Source: Serripes groenlandicus (lineage: Eukaryota; Mollusca; Bivalvia; Cardiida; Cardiidae). From it: 64,000 nucleotides of DNA. The translations under genes and the position numbers were made by a program. A model generated the notes under the pieces. The model did no database searches. It was not told the DNA's origin and worked only from the letters and a program-made list of their open reading frames with translations. Where the stretch lies: positions 54,855,230 to 54,919,229 of the forward strand of contig JASEVX010000013.1 of NCBI GenBank assembly GCA_031761405.1. Reading direction: 5' to 3'. This document shows positions 14,024 to 23,117 of the stretch, one piece after another. Each line of letters begins with the position of its first letter. The stretch's first letter is position 1.

Positions 14024-17000
14024 CTATACATAAAGAGAGAATGTGAGACAGATACTGAAATAGAGAGGGGAAAAAGATAGAGACAGAGAGGGAGAGGGAC
14101 ATGTGTTTAAAAAGTGAAAACCAGTCTGTAGACTGTTGCCATTATGGTAGTGGGAGCTAATGCACTAGTCTGCAGATACTCTATATCCTAGTATTTTCAA
14201 AATCTATATACAAATACAGGATTGTATGTGAAATATAAGGAAATTCTGACTACCAGTTACAGAAATATAGTGATTTCATATGCCCACCCCCTTTTACAGA
14301 AATACCGCAAAATTGTACCGAGGGTATATTTGCAAAATGACTGATATTGCCTATGACTAGGTTCTGCTTCTGAAAGGGCAAAGATCAACTAATTTATGCG
14401 GAGCATGTTTTATCTTGCTATCAGTGTGCAATTGTTGTAATATTTAATATCCGTGGGCTGTAGTATCAGTATTTACATATAAACCTCTTTTAATTCATCT
14501 GCTTTCAGTAAGAAAACTGTTTTTCTTAGACTGATAAAAAAGAATCCTTTATATGTAGCACACTCAATGTGCTACATAACCCCCCCCCCCCCCCACACAC
14601 ACACACACACACACACTATCAGAATCTATAAATATAACAATGTGAAGGTTCTGCTTATGAAAGAGTAAAGATCAATTATAATACATGTATGTGGCGCATA
14701 TGTTAATCTCGTCGTCAGTATGCAAATGTTGTAATATCTAATATCAATGGGCTATTGGAGCAGTATTTTACACGTAAATCTCTTTATTCATCTGCTTTCA
14801 GTAAGAAAACTGATTTCCTTAGATGTGCTACATAAACTCGTGTACACACACATTCAAAATATATAAACATACCAATGTCTGATTCCATTGCCTTGTCTCT
14901 GGCAGTCGGCCGACTGTCCCGAAGCTGTCGATCATCATAAGTCACTGTTGTGGACTGTTGAGTGCTTATGACTGTTAGTGGCTCCCCAGCGACTAAAGGT
15001 TCTGTTTCTGAATGTGCAAAAATCAACTAAAATCAACTATTATATGTGGCGTATGTATTATCCGTAATATTTTAGGGCTGTAGCCTTATTCTATAGGACA
15101 ATTCTTTTGTTTAAACTTGGTCTGCTCTAGGCCAGAAAACAGGACAGTGACGACATACAACCAATGATCCTAAAAGTTCATCATAAGCAATTTGTGCTCA
15201 TTTGAGCAAAACGTGACAAGAGGGCCATGATGACCCTACATGATTAAATGGCTCTCAGAATTGGGCTCAATCTGAGCAATCTTTAATAAAAATGACGAGA
15301 TGAGATACACACCAAATATCAAGGCCCTGGGCCATATAGCTTATCACAAAAAGATATTTGGAATTTTCTCTAAATATTCACCATGTACAAGAGTGTCATT
15401 TCACAAAAAGCATAGTGCATTTCGCAATTCGCAAAAAGCATGGCGCGCCGGCTTTCCATACTTGCCTCTATTTGAGCTTTATCCAAATCTACTTCAAATC
15501 AAGCTACTAAATCAATTTCATATAACAGGTTGAGGGAATACATAAAGATATTCTCTTACCATGACCTGACAGTTTGCGATCTGGATCTTTTGACTCATTG
15601 TATGTACTTTGAGTTTTGTTAGCTGGATAACATATATTGTTTTGGGGATGCCGGCTTTTTTCTTCAACTACAATAAAACATAAATGTTGCGCCTATTTTA
15701 TTGGTTTTTTTTATGAGTGAACTTGTTGAGTAACAATTTAAAAACTGGTTTTACAATTTAAACTGTTAAAGTAGTTAATATACTATCATACATGTTACAT
15801 TTTGTCATCCAAATATTAAAAAATGAGCATGAAAGTTATCATCCTGCCTCAACGGAGACGCTTTTTATAAGACATTGGGCATGAATGCCACATATCGGTG
15901 TTTTAAGTTCGAAGCGTTGTACATAGTCTTAATATCTAAACAAAGATTACTAGTTATAGCTGTAAAGTGTTTGTAACCAACTTTATATATTTACGCATGT
16001 AAAATTAGCATAAAACGTGTTTAGCAAGTTTAACTACTATAACATCGAACATAATTATCAGTTATACAATTACAGTTTTATGCAAACAACCAAATCCCTC
16101 TTTTGTCTTCGAAAACATGCTTTTGAAAATAATACGATTTCAGTTACCAATAATTGTGGCTTGTCATACCTTGTGCATTTATCTCTGAAACACCGGACGC
16201 ACTGTCCCCATTGCCACTTGCTTCATGTCCACTACCAAAATCTTGAACATACAATAAAACAATTACAGTCAAACCTGTCTGAGCGGTCACCTCTGAAAGC
16301 AGCCAACTTGTGTTTTGCAGCCAGTTGAAAATTTCCCAACTTGGGAATTTGTTCTTATTTTGCCATTTATTCATCAGTCAACCTTCCTAATGCAGTCATT
16401 TTTTTTTTTTTTTCATTTCCCCATGCTGGCTGTTTAAAACATGTTTGACTGTATACAACTGACAGAATTAGAATCCTACTGATTATCCTCAGTAATGGTA
16501 ACTAATATATGATTCATTATCAGAAATAAGCATTTAGAAAAGTACGCAATAGTCATTTGCCCGGACAAAAAAGATTCTTGCACCATACCTATCTGCATTC
16601 CCATCACATATATCAATACCAACCACTTTATATGATTATTTATGTTTTGAAGTTTAAAACAGACGTCATAATTAAATACATTTATGTAAATGCTAATGAT
16701 TATATACAAGTATATCTCACAAAGGTCATTTAATAAATCATTGAAAAAATATCTTGACATACCATTCAGTTCCTTCTTGGATTTCTGAAAAATGTTAAAA
16801 TCTAGTTTGGTCATACATTCGAAGAAAATCAGAGAACATCAGTGAAAAACGAAAACTCATTTTCCTAAAACTGATAAGTTCATATAAGTGGTATTTTGTA
16901 TCGCTATTATAATTTCTATTTTTATCATTTAGAATATTTACCATAGTTGCTCTTTACAATAACTAGGTTATCTACCCTTGATTACTCTTCAATTGCGCAT

Positions 17001-20000
17001 GCGTATTCATGTGAATTTTACTTCCGGGGAATACTTTCGAATAGTCATTCAAGCGAAAAAGAACAACATTGCTAACACTGTGGAGAATTTGATAAAACAA
17101 AGTTATACCCTTGCCGGTCCGTCTCTTTTCCCTGCTGAAAGTGGATTGACAAAGGAATTTCCAACATGGGAATGTTAACTGATGATGATTTATTGTTTTG
17201 TTTATCATCAATATCGCGAAATTAACAGACGAGCAAAATGTATATTTACTGAATGATATATGTGGATGGTGTATGAGAGGCACGATTTATTGGGCTGGAA
17301 TTAAATTAATAAGAACTACAAAAGTGTATTAGTGGAAATGAAAATTAAACTGGCAAATGGGAGAAGCTGCTCATTATGAACATTTATTTCTTCTGCCACC
17401 AATGTTTTCAAAGGTGATCTGCTGCTGATGTGTCAGCTGGGGGAAAAGGGTTCAGTTATATTTTCAAAAGCGTAGTCAAGTCAGTGGCACATTTTTAACC
17501 CTTTCCTACTTGCAAAAACATTTTGATGGGTCATTGATGCGTCTGCAACATACAATTATTGTTAACATAATGGCACTTGTTCATAATGAGCATTTTCAAC
17601 TTTTACAACAATGTTATTTAATTGAATAATTCTCCTATCATTTTTAAATAGTGACATTCATGTTGTTGTTTTCAAGCTCTACTTCTGTGCATATATGAGC
17701 CGTCACGCGAGAAAACCAACATTGTGGCATCTGCGTAATGTGTTGACCAGATTAGCTTGCGCTGTCCGCACATACTGATCTGGGTCGACACATTCCACAT
17801 CAGGGGGGGAATAGAGTAATGATTCCCGAAAAAGAAAATCAACAGGAGGCGAAACGTGTCTGTCCAAGTAAACCTACGTGGCATGATTAGGATGATCCGT
17901 GTCGACTCTTTACGCAGAGACCACAATGTTTGTTTTCTCGCGAGACGGCTCATATGTTGAATGTATATCTAACTATTTCCCACCTACAGACGCATTTAAC
18001 GAGATTTTAGCAATTTTTGTCAAGGTGTTTTCAAAGTCGTCTGCTGCAGAATTGTTTAAACCCATATGCAACTGATGACTTGGGAAATGTGTATGCCAAA
18101 CTTTGGAAAGTCTTTTTAAAAAAATGGTACAGTTTGTACTTTGTGACAAAATGAGGAATTTATCTGAAGAGAATTTTATCCTTTTGCCACAATGTTTCTA
18201 AATATCTTCTGCGTGTGGCATTTGTAAATTTGACTACTGCACATTAAAGATATAATAAAGTTCAATTTTTATTTTCATATTTATGCCCTTTAACTCATTC
18301 CCACTTGCAGATGTATTTTGACACATCTGCAGCAGGCAAGATTTGAAAATATTGAGGCAAAAGGAGAATATACTTTTTACCCTTCCCACGTACTTACCTA
18401 ATACAACTGTAGATCATCAATAGCTATTTTCGTGAATATTAATGAGATCTTTATGACCTGCATATCTTTGAAGATATGACCCCTGCAGCGGTGCGAGCTT
18501 GTTAATTAGGCAATCAGTCATGCAAGCGTGAAATCGATGTATACAAGCGGATTATACAATCGCCGACAGAGTAACACAGTATGAATTGAATAATAAAATA
18601 CACAGTTAGTTAGAGATTTCAATTACCTTCCATAAACTATATTTTAAAGTACTGTACGATGTTAGTTGTTGAACATATTGGTAAAAATGTAATACGAGGG
18701 TATGAATTTTTAACATTTCCAGACCACGTATACATAGCATAATCACTGAGAAGGTGGGGATGCTACTATATGCCTTAAGAAGAATATGCAGCAGTTGACT
18801 TTCGAAAACATTGTGACAAGCATAGGACGTTCGAAAACATTATGACAAGCAGAGGACGTTCGAAATCATTTTGACAAAGCAGAAATTTCTGATGATGAGC
18901 AATTTTTGAATGAAGCAATGTTTTCAATTTCTTTACCTAGTTATCGTAAAGAGCAATAGCGTACAGTGGGTTTACTTATATTTAAAATTTCATTAACCTA
19001 CCTTTCTCCATGGCAGATTGCTGTCTCCGTAATCAAATCGGAGCTCTTCTCCTTTGTTGATGTCTCGTGATGCAAAAAAGCAAAGATGGGGAACCTCGCC
19101 CACAATTACAAGTTTTGGTTTACAGTTTTGTAGAACATCACCTTTTGAGGCATCGTTCACCATCCGTCCTTGTCTGAATACATGGCATGTTCCGTCAATA
19201 CTAAAAAGAAAAATGATCGGACATTTTATAGACAATGAAAATTACTAGGTTTTTACGGTTTAACGTTTTAGACCATTTTGGTAGTTCGACATTGCTGACG
19301 GACGTACGGAAGAATCCTCAAACTGACGTACAGACGAGGATGGTCACATAAACCCCGCTTTAACACACAGGGACAATAATAAATCGTGGAAGAACGGGGG
19401 CATAAACATTAATATCTCCGTTTTGAATTGAAAATAAATTGAGCAAAGACAAATTACATACCACAGTTTTTTTCCTTTGTACTTGAAAAAGTACATGAAA
19501 CAACCACTTTCAGTTGCTCCATATTCCTTATCAAGCCGTTTAGCTTGCTGGTAGTTTGAGATAAGGTCTCCAACGTACTCTAACAAGAAGTCCCCAGTTA
19601 AAAAGGACCGTGTGGTAAAAACACCTTCACCTGAAATATATCATTATACAAAAAACGAAATTAATTGAATGAGTAGTTATCAATGAACAATGTAAGGAAA
19701 TGCCAGAATAAAGCAGACGACGCGAAAAAATATCTAAGCAAAAGTTAATATATATCAGTAATTAATACATAAATTAAAAGAAAACACGTCTGCTGCAGAG
19801 GCGTTAATGAAGTCAACACGACGTAAATACTTAGAATAATAGATACTCAGCTAGACTTATAATTTGATATTTTACTAGTTTGATCTGTGGAACGCTTTTC
19901 AGAATCACATTAATTTAGGTTTAGCTACATGTATTACATTTCTTAAAATATGACTGATTATCTAAACAAAAACCATTCGACAGCACTATTTAAACAGCTG

Positions 20001-21209
20001 GTGTCGTTTTTTCATCACCTAACATCACCATGTTGTGGTATTTTGACAAACGACATTTGAAAATATTGGCAGTAGGAGATTATTTTTACCTATACCAATA
20101 CACGATAACAATTAATGGCTACTTTTCGGGTTTCTGCTCGTACGATATTTATATCGTCCGCTTCAGATTTACTTCAGGTGGTGATACGTTAATTTTATTA
20201 CAAATTCCTACACTTTCAGAGCAAAATATGTTTACCTACAGATACTGCCTCTTTTCATGTATAAAAAGAGAGAAAAATATATGTCTTTTTACTATTTCAT
20301 ACGATGCACACGAATAAAGTAATCGGAATAAGCATTCATCTTACAAAAAACATGTGACAACTTTTTTGTGTACTTATAAATCTATAATATTTATACATTG
20401 TGTAATGTTACATCAAGAGGATCAATCAATTGCTTACCTATAAAATCATCAATAAACCGGACTTCAAATCCATCCGGGTCCCCATAACCTTGACAGTATT
20501 GCTGGGCGAGAATTAACTGTTTAGCCTTGTTCGTAGATCTAAAACAGTTCATTGAAGATCATTTCAAACAATAGCATTACAATACTAGAATAAATAATGA
20601 TACATGTAAACATTTCACTGATGTTTTCTTGTCATCTGGATCCATCGAAAAAACATTCTTCTTATTATAGTATAGCGAATTCTCTGGCTTCTAATCTTGC
20701 CCAACGGTTAAATAAACAGTATATGAGACGTGACGAGGAAAAACATATCAATTGATCCGTTGCAGGCCATATATTGTGCTTAGGCTAATTTGGGCCTTTA
20801 TATTCAGTTTCATTCAGATATGTGCATAGTATAATCCATCTCGAAATAGAAAATCTATGGAAGGCGGAAAATATCGACCAAGATCATCATGTGTCGACGG
20901 AGCAAGCTGATCCGGGTCGATACTTTACGTATATGCAATGATCACGGGTATTCAACGTTATAATTATGCATAGATATGATAAAATTATATAGTAGATCTA
21001 ACAAATCATATATCAAACAAATACGAGTAAATATTAAATTATACAAACTGATTCTACACATTTATACACACACACACAAAAAGAAAAGAACTAAAATATG
21101 TTTCCTACTTGATTGTTTAAAGATTATCAGTTAGTTATATCTTGTAAATAATTTTGAAAAATAAAACAACTTACAAATTCCTTCTCCTGTTACACCTCCT
21201 TGTAGCCAT
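491..21209 (-). CDS. SET domain - zinc finger - tyrosine-recombinase-like composite gene (partial, 3' end outside window)
   Basis: Sixteen exons were joined on the minus strand: 21175-21209, 20438-20538, 19462-19630, 19002-19200, 16763-16784, 16170-16241, 15560-15667, 14873-15007, 13441-13698, 11500-11559, 9287-9439, 8700-8784, 7900-7997, 4260-4489, 1462-2477, 491-770. Every junction has GT-AG sites and matching phase, giving 1007 open codons. Order: SET domain (about residues 40-168), an acidic, Ser- and Pro/Thr-rich linker (about 169-498), a C2H2 finger near 519-535, a C2HC finger near 602-620, a helical region, then tyrosine-recombinase-like box I near 872-885 and box II near 995-1004. The last exon, expected to carry the remaining catalytic residues, lies left of the window. 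The start is MATRRC at 21209; an in-frame ATG also exists at 21359. The SET-linker junction is phase 0 on both sides, but an internal start at 16944 would also fit, so two genes remain possible. SET domains methylate lysines; the recombinase half suggests descent from a Crypton-like element. Function is unknown. Confidence 0.8.
944..1329. mobile_element. Foldback MITE with two internal hairpins
   Basis: Outer inverted repeats begin TTAACAGGTACG and end CGTACCTGTTAA. Inside are two near-perfect hairpins, 1015-1100 and 1142-1241, each built from AAGGATTATATTTCATCGAG and its complement. No coding potential is present. It lies in an intron of the composite gene. Confidence 0.7.
1462..2477 (-). 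CDS. Large exon: C2HC finger and N-terminal part of the recombinase-like domain
   Basis: This is the largest exon (1016 bp, phase 0 to 2). It opens with VLKKGHGDLVVYRRP, then a LPCEYC...LWSHIKTC finger (Cys-x2-Cys-x11-His-x3-Cys). A long mostly helical section follows, resembling a core-binding domain. Near its end, FNKRRIGEVEELKVSDF matches tyrosine-recombinase box I (Arg followed by ExxxLxxxD). The donor GTAGGT at 1461-1460 leads to exon 491-770 and completes an Arg codon. No stop or frameshift interrupts the exon, which argues against a dead transposon copy. Confidence 0.82.
2600..2825. mobile_element. TTAA-flanked MITE, CCCTTTCC family (diverged)
   Basis: It starts TTAACCC, contains CTGCAGCAG and the AAAGAATAAATTGC/GCAATTTCTTC hairpin core, and ends GGTTAA. 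The sequence is clearly related to the intact copies near 29976 and 32972 but has many substitutions, so this is an older copy. Confidence 0.65.
2940..4115. repeat. Pearl-like tandem array, about 175-195 bp unit
   Basis: Repeated modules contain AGGAGGAGTAGTGCTTACAAG followed by GTATGTG and CTTCATGCATATCTACATATG. They recur near 3448, 3625, 3796, 3994 and 4074, with an outlying related block at 3090. Short ACAGACAGACGG tracts mark an internal edge. Bivalve pearl elements have this layout of cores of about 160 bp and ACGG microsatellites. It lies in the intron between exons 4260-4489 and 1462-2477. Confidence 0.65.
4260..4489 (-). CDS. C2H2 zinc-finger exon of the composite gene
   Basis: The 230-bp exon (phase 1 to phase 0) encodes YCTYCQGLYKSKISKHLMAI followed by HGNE. 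The spacing is Cys-x2-Cys-x10-His-x4-His, a C2H2-type finger. Similar YCxYC...KIxxHL...H modules occur in a family of uncharacterised invertebrate and fish proteins that also carry the LPCxxC finger and recombinase-like C-terminus of the next exons. A nucleic-acid-binding role is inferred. Confidence 0.82.
5064..6623 (+). mobile_element. Pearl-like element with nine 163-bp core repeats
   Basis: The left end carries AACTCGCCTATCAAGG. The core unit (GTGTGTGAAGTTTCAAA...CATACAAGGTC) repeats about every 163 bp from 5158, 5321, 5484, 5642, 5806, 5969, 6132, 6297 and 6461. The right end has a CCAACGCCAACACC tract, then a hairpin CTCCCCTATTTCTTCGAATAGG and GCGAGCTAAAA. Short MCEVS... frames within it are repeat artefacts. 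The structure matches non-autonomous Helitron/Helentron-type pearl elements. Confidence 0.75.
6878..7850 (+). mobile_element. Pearl-like element, AGGGCCATGATGGCC head
   Basis: It opens AACAAGAGGGCCATGATGG and contains diverged repeats of the ATTTGAAAATCGGCC / GGAGGAGAAGATTT / TTCACTATAGCC type seen in the 38664-40442 element. The right end is unclear. It is in the intron between exons 7900-7997 and 4260-4489. Confidence 0.55.
8327..8557. mobile_element. TTAA-flanked MITE, CCCTTTCC family
   Basis: Bounded by TTAACCCTTTCCCTCATA and a degenerate ATGAGGAAAAGGGGGGTTAA. The hairpin core and CTGCTGCA motifs of the family are present. It lies in the 702-bp intron between exons 8700-8784 and 7900-7997. 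Confidence 0.75.
8906..9110 (-). mobile_element. Truncated inverted copy of the 163-bp-unit pearl-like element
   Basis: The right-end hairpin (TTAGCTCGCCTATTCTAAGA...) is followed by about one core unit in reverse orientation relative to 5064-6623, for example CAAACCTTCGTTTGCAAAGC and GCTTTGAAACTTCACAC. The left end is missing. Confidence 0.65.
9553..9815 (-). mobile_element. tRNA-derived SINE copy
   Basis: The AATTGATTGATTGGGGGTTAACG tail region is at the left. The body includes CCAGTACAACACACAACATTC and CAAGCAACTGGCCGC. A degenerate B-box-like GAGCTGGGATTCAAACTC occurs near 9760. The orientation is minus. Confidence 0.7.
10110..11075 (+). mobile_element. Pearl-like element with about 165-bp core repeats and a third core type
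   Basis: Three core copies (TAGCAATTTTGACAATCTCA...AGAAAGGAACCGAGCTCTCA...AACAAGGTCT) span about 10495-10985. The right end holds CGCACGCATGCACGGACAACGG and the hairpin TTCTGGCCTTTGGCCAGTAG followed by AGCTAAAA. The start near 10110 reads ACTAGAATTGTTTTGAC. There is no coding sequence. Confidence 0.65.
11610..12737 (+). mobile_element. Pearl-like element, complete head, three cores and hairpin tail
   Basis: Head AACAAGAGGGCCATGATGG...GATCGCTCACCTGA is followed by three cores of about 310 bp (AACGGATCAGAAATA..., GGACAAGAAGATTTTTTAAG...). Then come an (ACGG)n tract at 12625-12660, a GACGACGACG run and the tail hairpin GCTCACCTTGCACTTCGTGC. The tail ends GGTGAGCTAAAA. Subterminal inverted CGCTCACCT/AGGTGAGC are visible, a hallmark of Helentron-associated elements. 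Confidence 0.75.
12858..13025 (+). mobile_element. tRNA-derived SINE, second family
   Basis: A tRNA-like head has an A-box-like TTAGCTTAGCTGGAAGAGAC and B-box-like GTAGGTTCGATCTC spaced as in Pol III promoters. It is followed by a GGGTGTTTCCTTGAGC body. It is not a functional tRNA because the stems do not pair. Confidence 0.6.
13441..13698 (-). CDS. Pro/Thr/Gly/Ala-rich linker exon of the composite gene
   Basis: This 258-bp exon (acceptor CAG at 13699-13701, donor GT at 13439-13440, phase 1 on both sides) encodes a disordered stretch rich in Pro, Thr, Gly, Ala and Val with TPAPG-, VGTQPG- and TRAPRP-like runs. It resembles a mucin-type linker and has no recognisable fold. The phase matches its neighbours 14873-15007 and 11500-11559, so it could be included or skipped without a frameshift. 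It is followed downstream by GA-rich simple repeats. Confidence 0.65.
13735..14105. repeat. GA-rich and TA simple-sequence block
   Basis: Runs of GAGAGA, (TA)n at 13873-13898 and a partial duplication (GGTCTATACATAA...GAGAATGTGAGACAGATA at 13947 and 14022) form low-complexity DNA. Open frames here are artefacts of the repeat. Confidence 0.85.
14340..15090. repeat. Tandem segment with one live and two decayed copies around exon 14873-15007
   Basis: A block beginning GGTTCTG(C/T)TTCTGAA and running through AAAGATCAACTA...GTTGTAATAT occurs at about 14350-14540, 14646-14820 and 14997-15090. The last copy holds the acceptor of exon 14873-15007. The first keeps a CAG at the equivalent place; the second has CAT. 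Poly-C and CA microsatellites at 14580-14617 separate the first two copies. Confidence 0.6.
16264..16453. mobile_element. MITE with ACAGTCAAACCTG terminal repeats
   Basis: Inverted ends ACAGTCAAACCTGT and ACATGTTTGACTGT are each bordered by TA, suggesting a Tc1/mariner-type TA target. A poly-T stretch is internal. A relative lies at 41655-41836. It sits 20 bp from the acceptor of exon 16170-16241. Confidence 0.7.
16942..17030 (-). promoter_or_regulatory. Candidate internal TATA-less promoter and ATG-GT first exon
   Basis: Reading on the minus strand, a CCCCGGAAGT ETS-type motif (about 17020-17029) is followed by a palindromic GCATGCGC NRF1-type core (about 16996-17003). About 55 bp later an ATG (16944-16942) is directly followed by a GTAAAT donor. 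Splicing this ATG to exon 16763-16784 (phase 0) gives Met-KSKKELN and an open frame through the zinc-finger and recombinase exons. ETS plus NRF1 motifs near a start are typical of TATA-less metazoan promoters. No transcript evidence is available, so chance is not excluded. Confidence 0.4.
17693..17955. mobile_element. MITE with ATATGAGCCGT terminal repeats
   Basis: Long inverted ends (ATATGAGCCGTCACGCGAGA and its near-complement) enclose ACCAACATTGTGG and TTTACGCAGAGACC blocks. Other copies lie at 61208-61401, with degenerate ones near 46040-46290 and 20720-20955. It interrupts a CCCTTTCC-family relic whose pieces lie on both sides (17497-17690 and 17990-18060). Confidence 0.7.
19002..20538 (-). 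CDS. SET methyltransferase domain exons of the composite gene
   Basis: Three exons (20438-20538, 19462-19630, 19002-19200) encode a KMT5A/SET8-like SET domain. Visible landmarks in order are GEGVFTT (in place of GxG), LLEYVGDLIS, GCFMYFFKYKGKKLCIDGT, GRMVNDAS, PHLCFFASRDINKGEELRFDYG and LPWRK. The family binds S-adenosylmethionine and methylates lysine, classically histone H4 K20 for KMT5A. The EELxxDYG end motif with its Tyr is intact. The usual Asn-His pair of the NHS motif reads Asn-Asp here, which may change cofactor binding or be normal for this sub-family. The donor after LPWRK is phase 0. The next recognised exon (16763-16784) is also phase 0, giving LPWRK-KSKKELN. Confidence 0.88.
21175..21209 (-). 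CDS. First coding exon of the SET gene
   Basis: The exon begins ATG GCT ACA and encodes MATRRCNRRRN plus two bases, then a GTAAGT donor. The two-base overhang fits the one-base start of exon 20438-20538 and completes a Leu codon. It is short and basic, as is common for nuclear proteins. The open frame continues upstream to an ATG at 21359, so the true start could lie 50 codons further out. Confidence 0.7.
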
Positions 21210-21359
21210 GTTTCCAAATAAAACTAACGATTTCCTTTGTAACTGTTTCTGCTTTATAGTGCCAATTTGCTCGTTATTAACGATTAATTGCAATTTCCTG
21301 ACCATTAAATGGCTTGTTAAAACCATTAGATGCTGACCATAAGAATTCCGTTGCCCCAT

Positions 21360-22688
21360 TAGTTACGCAAAATCTGTCTGGTTGACCGACAATGCCACAT
21401 GGTTTTATCATCCAGTATTTTTTTATATATTTTTTTTTTTTGCTTTTTCAGTATATTGTTTATTAATTCAATATTCCAGATTTTAAATTGTAAAAACTCG
21501 TCGGACAGTAGCACGTATAACTTTATTGTAACAGTGTCATTGCAAAAAATGTGTTGCAGTTATTGTTTATACATAGCTTTCAGACATCAGGTTGTGCAAT
21601 TCGAAGTTCGTTTATTTTAACCAACACAGATGAAATTAACGTTGTATTTGTAGTATCCATACAAGATATTATAATGGCCATAAGGATAAATGATGTGCAA
21701 ACATGTTTTTGAAATTGGTGACATACACGGTCGTTCTTCTTCATTTATATTGCCATTAATCCAGGACAGACATGAAAAAGAGACCGGTAAGTTGTAACAG
21801 ACAAGAAATGATAAGGATCAGCAGGGGCTATTTAAAATTACCGGTCATTTGAAAGCTTGAAGCAATATGCCAAGACAGGATTTGACACGTCAAACAGTCA
21901 ACTACTAGTGATCGCATACAACGCATATAAGAAATTGCCATCTGAACAAAATGAAAAAAACCTAAGAAGGAAACTATTAACATATTGCGAGCCATCTCAC
22001 TTTCGCCTTATTTAATACTTTTTTTCCATGGAAGGTTAAATCATTTCATGGGAAGTTTCGACGGACACGAACTCAATATGAAAGTGAATGTTTGCCGAAG
22101 ACGCATTTGTAAGTCAGTCTGCAGGTGACGAAATTTAAAATATTATTTTTCCATTTTACTAAAGTTATTATAAACATTGTTATTCTGTAATACAAATGTG
22201 CTCTCCAAAAACATTTCTTATGCACCGATCAGTGGGAATTTCCATGGTTCAAATCGCTCAAAATGGCTAATGACTGACTATCAAGCCAGTTACCATCGGG
22301 CAATTAGGACTTTTATGACACCGTTGCCGCTAATAAACGGTACATTAATGGAGGTGTCAGATACAAACTGAAATTTACTGTTGAGCCATTCTGGCAGTAA
22401 CTGCTTTTCCTGATTAATCTCTGCCAAACAACATGTCTCGTTTTTACTTATCGCTCATTGAAGAAGTCAATCGTAGTGGACTGCATATTACTCAATAAAG
22501 TATAGTATAGTATAGTATATATATTTTATTGCATTAAAACATACTTGTTTTATAGCATATACAAATTTACATAACTAAGAGAATATAGATTAACAGAAGA
22601 GAATTACAAAAATAAATATTTAACCCACAAAATAGTTTCTTTTTAACCCCTCGTCGCTCGTAGACGAGTTGTATGTCACACGCGATAA
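21360..22688. other. Region upstream of the SET gene, no gene seen
   Basis: AT-rich unique-looking DNA lies upstream of the SET start. It contains poly-T near 21430-21440 and a (TATAG)n microsatellite at 22499-22520. Small open frames have no protein-like features. It would hold the SET gene promoter and 5' UTR, but no clear TATA box or CpG cluster was found. Confidence 0.5.
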
Positions 22689-22793
22689 GTGCAGGTCAAG
22701 ATCAACCCGTGTATATTTATATGTATAAACAGTTTGGTCTCCATCTTCACTTCTCGCCTGATGCTTCAAGATCTTTCCCAGAATATACAAGTA

Positions 22794-23117
22794 ATGGCAA
22801 ATATAAGACGGGATAGTCCTATTTGGAAATACGGCGACGACGGCGTTAATTATATGATCGTCTTTGCTCACAATGTTTTCGAAAAGACGACTTTTATCTC
22901 ATTTCGCAATACCACACCAAAAGAGTTTTTAGACCACTCTGGTTTAGATACAAGTCTCATTACACGCCTAATCCCACAAACTAATGTGGAGAAAGGAGAA
23001 AAGCGTGCAATTTTTATCAAAATTGACGAGGAAAATGTACACGAGTTCGAATCTATGCTTAGGAGCAGACGACACGAATTTACGGAAGAAATGAATGATT
23101 TAAGTGAAATCACGTGA
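22794..23117 (+). CDS. Orphan ORF, unrecognised 107-residue protein
   Basis: An intact plus-strand frame encodes MANIRRDSPIWKYGDDGVNY...VFAHNVFEKTTFISFRNTT and ends ...MNDLSEIT. It stays open upstream to an ATG at 22689, but the internal ATG gives a more natural charged start. A CTTTCCCAG just upstream (22774-22782) could be a splice acceptor, making this a terminal exon. No signal peptide or membrane segment is visible. The C-terminus is rich in charged residues and probably helical. I do not recognise the family; it may be a lineage-specific gene or a relic of a mobile element. Confidence 0.4.
   Translation: MANIRRDSPIWKYGDDGVNYMIVFAHNVFEKTTFISFRNTTPKEFLDHSGLDTSLITRLIPQTNVEKGEKRAIFIKIDEENVHEFESMLRSRRHEFTEEMNDLSEIT

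Noticed and set aside
16972..17283. Minus-strand 103-codon frame near 17.1 kb
   Set aside because: It has no protein-like motifs and overlaps the candidate promoter motifs; length is within chance for AT-rich DNA.
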